Positions 1 through 6,589 of a stretch of DNA of 6,743 bases are shown here, piece after piece. This DNA comes from Bacteroidales bacterium (lineage in GTDB: Bacteria > Bacteroidota > Bacteroidia > Bacteroidales > Azobacteroidaceae), in assembly GCA_020860885.1 (NCBI GenBank), contig JAJBTS010000159.1, positions 1-6,743 of the forward strand, given 5' to 3'. A program made the translations under genes and the position numbers. Within the stretch, counting starts at the first letter, position 1. Each line of letters begins with the position of its first letter. Under the pieces are notes generated by a model, which was given only the letters and a program-made list of their open reading frames with translations, did not search any database and was not told the origin of the DNA.

Positions 1-8
1 CTTTTATG

Positions 9-16
9 TAAATTTG
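9..16 (+). promoter_or_regulatory. aspS: Bacteroidota-type -7 promoter box for aspS
   Basis: The octamer TAAATTTG is an exact match to TAnnTTTG, the -7 element used by the primary sigma factor of Bacteroides and relatives. It ends 35 bases before the aspS ATG, which leaves room for a 5' leader of roughly 25-30 bases. The partner -33 element (TTTG or TTG) would lie about 20 bases further upstream, outside the window, so only half of the promoter can be checked. Confidence 0.6.
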
Positions 17-51
17 TAAACTAAAATTAAAAGTCTTACAAATCATTTATT

Positions 52-1806
52 ATGTATAGAACGAATACTTGCGGTGAACTTCGTATCGCAAATTTGAATC
101 AGGAAGTTATTTTAGCTGGATGGGTACAAAAAGCACGTAAAATGGGAGGGATGATATTTTTAGATCTTCGTGACCGCTACGGTATTACCCAGATTGTTTT
201 CAATCAGGAAGCCAATGCTGATTTGTGTACTCAGGCTGAAAAACTGGGGAGAGAATGGGTCGTTCAGATTAAAGGAGTTGTTGCCGAACGATTCAATAAA
301 AATTCCAAGATCCCCACAGGAGATATCGAGATTATTGCTTCGGAATTAAAAATATTAAATCCTTCGGAAACCCCTCCTTTTACCATTGAAGATGAAACAG
401 ATGGAGGAGATGAATTAAGAATGAAATATCGTTATCTGGATCTTAGAAGAACTGCAGTGCGTTCTAATTTAGAATTGCGCCACCGGATGGCTTTCGCTAC
501 ACGTAGTTATTTAAACGACTTAAATTTTATGGAAGTGGAAACTCCTGTGTTGATTGGTTCTACTCCGGAAGGAGCAAGGGACTTTGTTGTCCCTTCACGG
601 ATGAATCCCGGCGAATTTTATGCCTTGCCACAGTCTCCACAAACTTTGAAGCAATTATTGATGGTTTCGGGTTTTGATCGTTATTTTCAGATTGTAAAAT
701 GTTTCCGGGATGAAGATCTACGCGCTGACCGTCAACCTGAGTTTACGCAGATAGACTGCGAAATGTCTTTTGTGGAGCAGGAAGATATACTAAATATTTT
801 CGAGGGATTGACTAAATACCTATTTAAAACGATAAAAGGAGTTGACGTTGCCGATTTTCCCCGTATATCGTATGCGGATGCTATGAGACTTTATGGTTCG
901 GATAAACCGGATACTCGTTTCGGAATGCAGTTTGTTGAAATAAAAGATTTAACTGCCGACAGAGGTTTTGGCGTTTTTGATAATGCGGAGTATATAGGCG
1001 CTATTTGTGCGGAAGGTTGTGCTGCTTATACTCGTAAGCAATTAGACGAAATAACTAATTTCGTCAAACGTCCGCAAATTGGTGCTTCCGGTTTGATTTA
1101 CGTACGTTATGAGGCGGATGGTTCCATAAAATCGTCGGTAGATAAATTCTATTCTCAGGAAGATTTGAAAAAATGGATCGATAGAGCAGATGCTAAACCT
1201 GGTGATTTATTGCTTGTTCTTTGTGGTAAAACAGAGAAAACACAGAAACAACTGGGAGAACTTCGTCTTGAGATGGGTTCACGGTTAGGTCTTAGAAAGA
1301 AAGATCAATTCAACTGTCTATGGGTGGTTGATTTCCCTTTACTGGAATTTGATGAAGAGTTGAATCGTTATTTTGCTAAACACCATCCTTTTACGAGCCC
1401 TAAATTAGAGGATATTCATTTATTAGATACAGATCCTGGTGCTGTAAGAGCCAATGCTTATGATATGGTGATCAATGGTGTAGAAATAGGAGGGGGATCT
1501 ATTCGTATATTTGACAGCGAATTGCAGAAAAAAATGTTTGCTACATTGGGCTTTTCGGAAGAACAAGCTCAGGCACAGTTTGGTTTCCTAATGAATGCAT
1601 TCAAATATGGCGCTCCTCCTCATGGTGGTATTGCATTCGGTCTCGATCGATTTGTTTCTATTTTTGCTGGATTGGATTCCATTCGTGACTGTATTGCTTT
1701 CCCTAAAAATAATTCAGGCCGCGACGTAATGATGGATGCTCCTTCGGTCTTGGCTCAGGAACAATTAGATGAGTTGCATCTGAAAGTGGAATTACCCAGG
1801 AAATAA
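52..1806 (+). CDS. aspS: Aspartyl-tRNA synthetase, bacterial type
   Basis: This cytoplasmic class IIb synthetase activates aspartate with ATP and charges tRNA-Asp. At 584 aa it is close to the usual bacterial length of about 590. An N-terminal OB-fold anticodon-binding domain covers roughly residues 1-105 ([19 protein letters not shown] at 23-41). The catalytic core begins near 125 (KYRYLDLRR, 125-133). It contains PEGARDF (172-178), the flipping-loop/substrate segment [13 protein letters not shown] (191-203), motif 2 [18 protein letters not shown] (218-235), HPFTSP (445-450), and motif 3 GIAFGLDR (526-533) with its ATP-binding arginine. Between about 280 and 415 lies the GAD-type insertion typical of bacterial rather than archaeal AspRS. 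The ATG at 52 is chosen because [11 protein letters not shown] matches the family N-terminus. No Shine-Dalgarno sequence is visible, which is normal for this phylum. Transcription probably starts from the box at 9-16 and stops at the hairpin at 1865-1899, making this a single-gene unit. Nothing is missing or unusual in the catalytic motifs. Confidence 0.98.
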   Translation: MYRTNTCGELRIANLNQEVILAGWVQKARKMGGMIFLDLRDRYGITQIVFNQEANADLCTQAEKLGREWVVQIKGVVAERFNKNSKIPTGDIEIIASELKILNPSETPPFTIEDETDGGDELRMKYRYLDLRRTAVRSNLELRHRMAFATRSYLNDLNFMEVETPVLIGSTPEGARDFVVPSRMNPGEFYALPQSPQTLKQLLMVSGFDRYFQIVKCFRDEDLRADRQPEFTQIDCEMSFVEQEDILNIFEGLTKYLFKTIKGVDVADFPRISYADAMRLYGSDKPDTRFGMQFVEIKDLTADRGFGVFDNAEYIGAICAEGCAAYTRKQLDEITNFVKRPQIGASGLIYVRYEADGSIKSSVDKFYSQEDLKKWIDRADAKPGDLLLVLCGKTEKTQKQLGELRLEMGSRLGLRKKDQFNCLWVVDFPLLEFDEELNRYFAKHHPFTSPKLEDIHLLDTDPGAVRANAYDMVINGVEIGGGSIRIFDSELQKKMFATLGFSEEQAQAQFGFLMNAFKYGAPPHGGIAFGLDRFVSIFAGLDSIRDCIAFPKNNSGRDVMMDAPSVLAQEQLDELHLKVELPRK

Positions 1807-1864
1807 ATTTTGATTTATAGAATAGAAGATTATTTCTTTTAGAAAAAGATATGAATCTTAAAGC

Positions 1865-1899
1865 AAAAGAAGGTGCCAGAAAAGGCACCTTTCTTTTTT
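1865..1899 (+). terminator. Rho-independent terminator of aspS
   Basis: A GGTGCC/GGCACC core (1872-1877 with 1884-1889) closes a 6-base AGAAAA loop. The stem extends outward through AAAAGAA on the left and TTTCTTTT on the right with one bulged T. The right arm runs into a T-rich tail (1890-1899). It begins 58 bases after the aspS stop codon and is correctly oriented for aspS. The A-rich left flank could give it some activity on leftward transcripts too. Confidence 0.88.
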
Positions 1900-2036
1900 A
1901 TTAGAAAGTATGTCTGGTCTTTTGAAAAATATAGTTTAGTTCTTTTTGTTTAACGATATAAAGATACAAAACCATTGTCTAATACCCTCTTCTCGTTACG
2001 AATAGTATTGACACCTGTTTGCAAAGAGTATTAACA

Positions 2037-2064
2037 CCCCGTCGCGAAGAGTATCTCGACGGGG
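2037..2064. repeat. GC-rich inverted repeat inside the 23-bp array
   Basis: CCCCGTCG (2037-2044) is perfectly complementary to CGACGGGG (2057-2064), giving an 8-bp stem with a 12-base loop. The stem spans the junction of units 2 and 3, so it arises from pairing the tail of one unit with the tail of the next. No T-run follows it, so it is not a typical intrinsic terminator. Confidence 0.7.
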
Positions 2065-2088
2065 TAGCGAAGAGTATTAACACCGTGT

Positions 2089-2127
2089 TGCGGTAAGTAT
2101 CTCGACGGGGTCGCAATACTTACCGCA
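2089..2127. repeat. Perfect 12-bp inverted repeat inside the 23-bp array
   Basis: TGCGGTAAGTAT (2089-2100) pairs perfectly with ATACTTACCGCA (2116-2127). Within the 15-base centre, CGAC (2103-2106) can pair with GTCG (2110-2113) around GGG after a 2x2 mismatch, producing a stacked hairpin of 16 base pairs. It is formed by adjacent units 5 and 6 lying in opposite orientation. The second copy of ATACTTACCGCA (2162-2173, in unit 8) offers an alternative partner for 2089-2100. Confidence 0.8.
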
Positions 2128-2274
2128 GGAGGGTCGCGAAGAGTATTTCGGAGAGGTGGTGATACTTACCGCAAAAAGGTAGCGAAAAGTAATAAGAAAA
2201 GGTAATGATACATATCACTATTGAAAGAGAATATCTTGCTTATTGTGAAATGTTTATGACTCACTGTTGACTGA

Positions 2275-2341
2275 AAATTTTCGCACGTGCCATTTTTTCA
2301 AATGAAACCACGATTTAAAAAAATCACACGTGCGAAAATTT
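2275..2341 (-). terminator. Long interrupted palindrome, possible terminator of the leftward operon
   Basis: AAATTTTCGCACGTG (2275-2289) is the exact reverse complement of CACGTGCGAAAATTT (2327-2341). After two mismatched positions the arms continue with seven more pairs (2292-2298 with 2318-2324), one mismatch and four more pairs (2300-2303 with 2313-2316). This leaves a 9-base loop, about 26 paired bases in all. It begins 48 bases after the hexosaminidase stop codon on the minus strand, a sensible place for a 3' hairpin, and on that strand the stem ends in AAAATTTT. The U-tract is short and part of the stem, so termination is likely but not certain. It could instead be a mobile or protein-bound palindrome. 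Confidence 0.5.
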
Positions 2342-2357
2342 ACTTACTTCTTGTGTC

Positions 2358-2399
2358 TTGATAATTGATTACTGGTTACTGTTAACTGTTCATTGTTTA
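2358..2399. repeat. Heptamer tandem repeat (six 7-bp units)
   Basis: Six consecutive 7-mers run TTGATAA, TTGATTA, CTGGTTA, CTGTTAA, CTGTTCA, TTGTTTA, consensus YTGnTWA. The run crosses the stop codon of the leftward hexosaminidase gene (2390-2392), so the last residues of that protein are encoded in repeat-like DNA. Related heptamers occur just upstream of the same gene at 4422-4447. The likely origin is slippage-type drift in low-complexity DNA. Confidence 0.55.
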
Positions 2400-4420
2400 C
2401 GGGTCACAGTAAATGGTTTGTATGGACTTAAGTTGAATGTGAAGTTACCATAGGAGTCTGTTCCTGAGGTTCCGGCAACTTCGGCCCGTACGGTATACAC
2501 GGCTGTAGGATTGTAATTATCCACTTTTAAATTGTATTGATAAGTCTTTGTTCTGTGGGTTCCCCGGAAATCATCCGCTAAGCCTTCATGAATATCTTCT
2601 GAAATCACTTTTCCATCTTCCAATAATTGAACTTTCTTAATATTAAGAAAAGATTCTCCATTGGTATAGTAAAATCCTGCAATGATACGGCCATTCGCAT
2701 ATACTTTTTGCGAAACATCCCATTCCAGGTCTTTATAGTCGGTAGAAATCTCTTCCGGTGACCATGTTCCTGTGATGTATCCTCCATCTGTGTAATAATC
2801 TATTTTCATTTCATCCAAACGGGGATAATGATTTTCTAACCGTTGCATAAAATTATCGTAATTTCTTTTCGATTTAGGTAACCAGGCAATTTCCGAAAGC
2901 ACTAAGATTCGGGGGAAATTCTGCACATTTATGTCTTTTATTTCCTGAGGAACCGCCGGCCATTGATTCGCCTGAACTCCCAACACGTATTGTTTTTCTT
3001 CTGCAGTCAGTGATTCGGAAGGGTCATAACCGTAAATTCTTTCTATGGAATTTATATTACCATAAGCCAGATCGGACATAGTTCCATCGTTTCTGTCTTT
3101 TTGAGTTATATCGAAATACAAATATCCTGCAGGTGCAGCTACAATTTTGAATTGTTTCGTTACTGCGCTTTTTACATCTCCTAACCACGACATCATAGCT
3201 ACCTCTTTATTCAGGCTGTCTGCCCCTTTTAGGATATCACTCCAGCCCATAGGCTTCTTTCCTTTATTTATTATGATCTCCGCAACTCTGTTAACAAAAT
3301 AACTTTGTAAATCCGTAACGTCTTTCATCTTATGTTCTTTCATAAAAGCCTGTACATGAGGTTCGCTTTCCCACAAACGATGAACTACTTCATCTCCACC
3401 GAAATGGATGTATTCGCCCGGAAATAATTCTGCCACTTCAGTAAATATATTATCTAAAAAAGTATACACCTCTTCTTTGGTCGGATCGAGTGGATTAGGA
3501 GTAAATTGAAATCCCCAATAAGACCACGATGCCAGAAATGGCATTACATAATCAGGTTCTCTTACATCGTTCACTCCCAATTCCGGATACTCTAAAATAA
3601 CAGGCCAGCAATGCCCGGGTACATCTATCTCAGGAACGATTGTAATATTCCTTTCTGCAGCATAAGCTACCAATTCTTTAATTTGTTCCTGGGTATAAAA
3701 TCCGCTTCTTTCAGCCGGTTGATTATGTTTTTCCGGGAAAGTAGTGGCTTTAGCGGAAGTAAGTTTAGGATATTTCTTAATTTCAATTCTCCATCCCTGA
3801 TCATCTGTTAAATGAAAATGAAGAGTATTAAGTTTGTAAAGAGACATTACATCCAGATATTTTTTCATAAATTCCATATTGTAAAAGGTTCGGCTCACAT
3901 CTTGCATGTAACCTCTCCAACGATAATAAGGTTCGTCTTTTATAGAGACTACAGGAAGCAACCATTTACTTTTCTTAACAACAGATAAGTTTTCTATTTC
4001 CGGGGAAAACAATTGTCTCAAACTTTGTGTTCCGTTGAATAGTCCGGAAGGATCTCCTGCTGCAATTACTATTTTATCAGGAGTTACATCTAAAATATAA
4101 GCTTCTTTATTTTCATTTTGAATGTCTTTAATAGTAAGTACGATACCTTCTGTAATACTGGTTAAATCCGAGGTTATTTCTACAGGTAGGTTATATCCTG
4201 TAGGGATACGAAGAAAGGCGGCCAGAAATTCAGCAGTGCTTGCTGCACTCGGATCTGCATAAATTTTTGTGTTTTTAGTGAATGCATATTCACCTGTTCC
4301 CTCTGTAATATTAACAGGCTTGGGAATAATTGTTACAGGAACTTTGTCTGCGACATCTTCGGTGCAGGATATTAAGTACACACTAAAAAAAAGGATAATA
4401 AATAAACGGAGTGTTTTCAT
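2390..4420 (-). CDS. GH20 beta-N-acetylhexosaminidase, predicted surface lipoprotein
   Basis: This 676-aa enzyme of glycoside hydrolase family 20 should remove terminal GlcNAc or GalNAc from glycans by substrate-assisted catalysis. Residues 1-19 are a lipoprotein signal with lipobox LISC (Cys19). The following TED resembles the acidic export signal of Bacteroidota surface lipoproteins. A GH20b-type N-terminal domain spans about 28-150, and the catalytic barrel about 164-515. Visible active-site residues, aligned by motif to characterised GH20 enzymes, include Arg169 (RWRGYMQDVSR), HLTDDQGWR (203-211), Asp266 and His270 (PEIDVPGH), the catalytic pair Asp343-Glu344 in HFGGDE, Trp393, Trp412, and Tyr435/Asp437 (YLYFD). 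The usual WTE near the end of the barrel reads WPA here (Trp487-Ala489), so a normally conserved glutamate that contacts the sugar is absent. A beta-sandwich-like C-terminal domain covers roughly 545-676. The ATG at 4420 gives an intact signal peptide. The gene lies 94 bp after the phosphoesterase gene on the same strand, without a recognisable promoter of its own. Family assignment is firm; substrate is not. Confidence 0.95.
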   Translation of the reverse strand: MKTLRLFIILFFSVYLISCTEDVADKVPVTIIPKPVNITEGTGEYAFTKNTKIYADPSAASTAEFLAAFLRIPTGYNLPVEITSDLTSITEGIVLTIKDIQNENKEAYILDVTPDKIVIAAGDPSGLFNGTQSLRQLFSPEIENLSVVKKSKWLLPVVSIKDEPYYRWRGYMQDVSRTFYNMEFMKKYLDVMSLYKLNTLHFHLTDDQGWRIEIKKYPKLTSAKATTFPEKHNQPAERSGFYTQEQIKELVAYAAERNITIVPEIDVPGHCWPVILEYPELGVNDVREPDYVMPFLASWSYWGFQFTPNPLDPTKEEVYTFLDNIFTEVAELFPGEYIHFGGDEVVHRLWESEPHVQAFMKEHKMKDVTDLQSYFVNRVAEIIINKGKKPMGWSDILKGADSLNKEVAMMSWLGDVKSAVTKQFKIVAAPAGYLYFDITQKDRNDGTMSDLAYGNINSIERIYGYDPSESLTAEEKQYVLGVQANQWPAVPQEIKDINVQNFPRILVLSEIAWLPKSKRNYDNFMQRLENHYPRLDEMKIDYYTDGGYITGTWSPEEISTDYKDLEWDVSQKVYANGRIIAGFYYTNGESFLNIKKVQLLEDGKVISEDIHEGLADDFRGTHRTKTYQYNLKVDNYNPTAVYTVRAEVAGTSGTDSYGNFTFNLSPYKPFTVTRKQ

Positions 4421-4514
4421 GTTGATAAATTAATTGTTTATTGTTTAATATCTGATATCTGGAATTCTTTAAATAATAAAGGAAGGATCCATTTTCCGGA
4501 TTCGTTTGTTTTTA

Positions 4515-5426
4515 CTATTTAGTACTGTTCAGTGGAATTTCATACGTTTTAGTTCGCCCTTTTCCTTCCAAAACAATTTTGTCATTAAAAATATTTATAA
4601 TACCATATGCATTCGTGTTTTCCGTTTCAATCATTCCTTCTGTAGTAATGCAAGGAATATTCTTATAATTTCCGAAAGCCCCGGTATGGTGATGTCCGCT
4701 GATGATTGCCTTAACACATTCGAATTCTGATACCGTATTTAAAATAGCTTCGTCATTCAAGGCTGTATAGGCGCTGGAAGGATAAAGAGGATGATGAGAA
4801 AAGATAATTACATTTTCATCATTCTTTTCTGCAGCTTTCAATTGATCTTCCAGCCATTTTAATTGAATACTGCTAATACCACCATTATAAGATTGACCAT
4901 TCTTTTTATCTGTTTTTTTAAGATGGTCCATTTGTTCTTTTAATTCTTTTTCTTTCCATGTCTCTTCGACGTTTGCGTAAGAAGCAATTTCGTTCGTATT
5001 AAGTAAAATAAAACGCCAGTTTTGACTCAGTAGAGAATAATATTCCTGAGGCATATTAAGCTTTCTGTATAAGGCCTCATTATCTTTAAAACCCCCATAA
5101 TCATGATTTCCTGTAATATTATAAACGGGAGATTCGGCTTGTTTTAATATCGATAATACTGCGTCTATGTCATTGGGAGACCGGTCAACGAGATCTCCTA
5201 AATTAACTATAAAATGAACATGATTTTGATTGAAATCAACCATACATGAATCCAGCTTCGGGAGGGAATTCCGGTAAAACCGGCTTCCTCTGGAGTCACA
5301 GTCGCCGTACTGAATATCAGCAATAAGGCCTATCCGGATAATGGGAAGAATCTCCTGACTTTTAAGATTGTTCAGGGAAGAACAAAATAAAGAAATTACC
5401 ATACAAACAACATACAATTTATTCAT
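4515..5426 (-). CDS. Secreted calcineurin-like metallophosphoesterase, ADPRM-like
   Basis: This 303-aa dinuclear metallophosphoesterase shows the ordered metal-binding motifs of the fold: DIQ (Asp37, Gln39), GDLVD (77-81), GNHD (106-109), SHH (210-212) and GHHH (244-247). The opening IADIQYGD followed by RFYRNSLPKL (49-58) closely resembles the manganese-dependent ADP-ribose/CDP-alcohol diphosphatase (ADPRM) branch, which cleaves the pyrophosphate of nucleotide-diphosphate compounds. This subfamily call rests on motif recall and is moderate. Residues 1 to about 23 form a Sec signal peptide (Lys3, hydrophobic core, LKS-Q cleavage region). No lipobox is evident, so a periplasmic or exported location is predicted. 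The start codon lies 3 bases after the stop of the preceding kinase fusion gene, and a good Shine-Dalgarno sits inside that gene, indicating coupling. An alternative reading is a broad-specificity phosphomonoesterase. Confidence 0.9.
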   Translation of the reverse strand: MNKLYVVCMVISLFCSSLNNLKSQEILPIIRIGLIADIQYGDCDSRGSRFYRNSLPKLDSCMVDFNQNHVHFIVNLGDLVDRSPNDIDAVLSILKQAESPVYNITGNHDYGGFKDNEALYRKLNMPQEYYSLLSQNWRFILLNTNEIASYANVEETWKEKELKEQMDHLKKTDKKNGQSYNGGISSIQLKWLEDQLKAAEKNDENVIIFSHHPLYPSSAYTALNDEAILNTVSEFECVKAIISGHHHTGAFGNYKNIPCITTEGMIETENTNAYGIINIFNDKIVLEGKGRTKTYEIPLNSTK

Positions 5427-5429
5427 GAT

Positions 5430-6566
5430 TTATTCTCCTTTACGAATTCTGATTTGAATAGCATTTTCAACAGGCTCTTTACTTAAAAAGATCCAGTAAC
5501 CACCGCCTCCGGCACCACTGAGTTTCCAACCGGATACCCGGTCTTTGTATTGATTTAAAACTTTATATATATCTTCCGTAACCATTTTAGGAAACATAGC
5601 TACTTGTGCTTCAAAACTTTTACGCATACTTTCTCCGAAGAGGTTTAGATCCATATTCATAATAGCTTCCCAACTGGAAATTGCTGCATGGCTTAACTTT
5701 TCGGCATTCGTTTTATTTATATTTGTATCCGCTAATACATCATAATCTTCGTACCGGGGATATAAAGGAACCAGCCACAGATGTTTTTCCAACCACTTTA
5801 AGATTGTATTATCAGAGATGCTTTCAATATGGCTGGGCCAGAAACCACCGTCGTAATGTAACTTGTTGAGTCCGGGAAGCACTATTCCCAGAGAATCCTG
5901 GGAACCGCTCACATATTTTGTGCCGGGAGGATTCTCAAAACAGAAAAGGGTTTTTGCTAACTTTTCTTTATCTCCTACGGGAATATCCACCTGCCACAAT
6001 TCTATTGCTTTTTTACGCGAACTGGTTGACATACCACTTCTATCATTAAAGTCATAATCGGGTTCGATAGATATAGTAAGGACCGGACCGGGAGAAAGAC
6101 TACTCACATGGGGTTGGTCCAACCAGCCACCAGCCAAATCTATTCTATAAGGAATGTGGCACTCGCTTCTTAAGGCGGTCGTTGACCGGGAAGGGAGATT
6201 TCCATGAGGGATACGGTTGCTGACTATATATTCTATTCCTAACTCATTACATAGATTTTCTTTCAGGGTGCTATGTCCATCACTGTTTACAAAAAAGATA
6301 TCGGGTTTTAACTGCTTGATTTCATCGTAAAAATCAATTAAACCATTTCCTCTGTTTATCCAGGCACCTTTTACCGCTTTCAAAGATTTTACCATGTATA
6401 ATCTTTCCTGTTCATTATTTATAGGTCGACGCGCTTTTAACTCGTGTAGTGTTTTGTCTGAACCGATACCTACGTATAATTCGCCATGAGAAGCAGCTTC
6501 TTCAAAGAAAGCCACATGGCCGCTATGTAGCATATCATAACATCCGCTAACAAATACTTTTTTCAT
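5430..6566 (-). CDS. Nucleotidyltransferase-GHMP kinase fusion protein
   Basis: This 378-aa cytoplasmic protein joins two activities. Residues 1 to about 133 form a cytidylyltransferase-like domain: GCYDMLHSGH (8-17) carries the HxGH nucleotide-binding signature, GIGSD lies at 33-37, and SRSTTALR (126-133) matches the second, ISSTxxR-like motif. Residues 134-378 form a GHMP-type sugar kinase. PYRIDLAGGWLDQP (139-152) is the N-terminal motif of heptose/fucose kinases, GSQDSLG (221-227) carries the probable catalytic aspartate, and SGAGGGGYWIF (350-360) is the C-terminal glycine-rich motif. The phosphate-binding motif 2 is atypical: SGMSTSS (177-183) instead of the usual GLGSS/GLGTSS. Only about 30 residues separate it from motif 1, so the kinase is compact. 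The order (transferase then kinase) resembles the logic of bifunctional sugar-activating enzymes such as HldE in reverse. The likely role is making a nucleotide-activated sugar or polyol for surface glycans, but the substrate is unknown. Similar fused proteins, usually labelled cytidyltransferase, are in my recollection common in Bacteroidales. It heads the leftward operon. Confidence 0.9.
   Translation of the reverse strand: MKKVFVSGCYDMLHSGHVAFFEEAASHGELYVGIGSDKTLHELKARRPINNEQERLYMVKSLKAVKGAWINRGNGLIDFYDEIKQLKPDIFFVNSDGHSTLKENLCNELGIEYIVSNRIPHGNLPSRSTTALRSECHIPYRIDLAGGWLDQPHVSSLSPGPVLTISIEPDYDFNDRSGMSTSSRKKAIELWQVDIPVGDKEKLAKTLFCFENPPGTKYVSGSQDSLGIVLPGLNKLHYDGGFWPSHIESISDNTILKWLEKHLWLVPLYPRYEDYDVLADTNINKTNAEKLSHAAISSWEAIMNMDLNLFGESMRKSFEAQVAMFPKMVTEDIYKVLNQYKDRVSGWKLSGAGGGGYWIFLSKEPVENAIQIRIRKGE
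5433..5441 (-). promoter_or_regulatory. Shine-Dalgarno site of the phosphoesterase gene, embedded in the upstream gene
   Basis: On the minus strand AAAGGAGAA forms part of the last codons (Lys-Gly-Glu) of the kinase fusion gene. AGGAG is followed by 8 bases (including that gene's TAA) before the phosphoesterase ATG. Spacing and match are near ideal, which is unusual for this phylum. It supports the chosen start and suggests that ribosomes finishing the first gene re-initiate on the second. Confidence 0.65.
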
Positions 6567-6589
6567 TATTATAATTCGATTAGAATTTG

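Larger units (their letters stand above)
1996..2225. repeat. Tandem array of ten degenerate 23-bp modular units
   Basis: Units start at 1996, 2019, 2042, 2065, 2088, 2111, 2134, 2157, 2180 and 2203, an exact 23-bp step with no indels. The first 13 positions follow TnGCGAAGAGTAT in units 1-4 and 7 (for example TCGCGAAGAGTAT at 2042 and 2134, TAGCGAAGAGTAT at 2065). Unit 5 carries the variant TTGCGGTAAGTAT. Units 6 and 8 carry ATACTTACCGC, the reverse complement of that variant. The last 10 positions switch between a TAACACC type (units 1, 2, 4) and a CTCGACGGGG type (units 3, 5), with drifted versions later. Units 9 and 10 are decayed. A further inverted copy may precede the array (1973-1995), since its reverse complement contains GAAGAGGGTATTAG. 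A 23-bp step is not a multiple of three, so this is not a coding repeat. There is no unique spacer between units, so it is not a CRISPR array. Confidence 0.8.
1807..2389. other. Convergent intergenic region, 583 bp, non-coding and repeat-rich
   Basis: This gap separates two genes whose 3' ends face each other. No convincing coding region is present on either strand. It contains an intrinsic terminator for aspS (1865-1899), an AT-rich spacer with nothing recognised (1900-1972), a tandem array of ten degenerate 23-bp units (1996-2225), a plain AT-rich stretch (2226-2272), a long interrupted palindrome (2275-2341), and a heptamer repeat run (2358-2399). I see no TAnnTTTG box on either strand here, so there is no support for an independent transcript. 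The array is visibly richer in G and C than its surroundings. Confidence 0.8.

Noticed and set aside
1703..1888. 61-codon open frame on the minus strand over the aspS 3' end
   Set aside because: It is antisense to aspS and crosses the terminator hairpin. It has no promoter or family resemblance, so it is a shadow frame.
1996..2225. CRISPR array
   Set aside because: The repeats are contiguous 23-mers without unique spacers, the units are highly degenerate and partly inverted, and no cas gene is nearby.
2605..2787. 60-codon minus-strand frame within the GH20 gene
   Set aside because: It is an alternate frame inside a well-supported gene, without a family resemblance or start signals.
3611..3811. 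66-codon plus-strand frame opposite the GH20 gene
   Set aside because: It is antisense to the catalytic-domain coding sequence and its composition looks like a by-product of that sequence.
4454..4500. Cluster of six-base palindromes (GATATC, GAATTC, TTTAAA, GGATCC, TCCGGA) resembling a cloning polylinker
   Set aside because: No vector-like flanks are present and both neighbouring genes are intact and native in style. It is most likely chance in a short intergenic gap.
4485..4503. Small hairpin (GGATCC with GGATTC) after the phosphoesterase gene as a terminator
   Set aside because: On the relevant minus strand the stem holds an A-C mismatch and only a broken T-rich tail follows, too weak to call.
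4506..4730. 74-codon plus-strand frame opposite the phosphoesterase gene
   Set aside because: It is antisense to the metal-binding C-terminal half of a clear gene and has no recognisable domain.
5681..6057. Two overlapping short plus-strand frames opposite the kinase domain
   Set aside because: They are antisense to the well-supported fusion gene and show no independent signals.
2390..6566. A full polysaccharide utilisation locus
   Set aside because: Only one glycosidase is present, with no SusC/SusD-like pair, sulfatase or regulator in the window.
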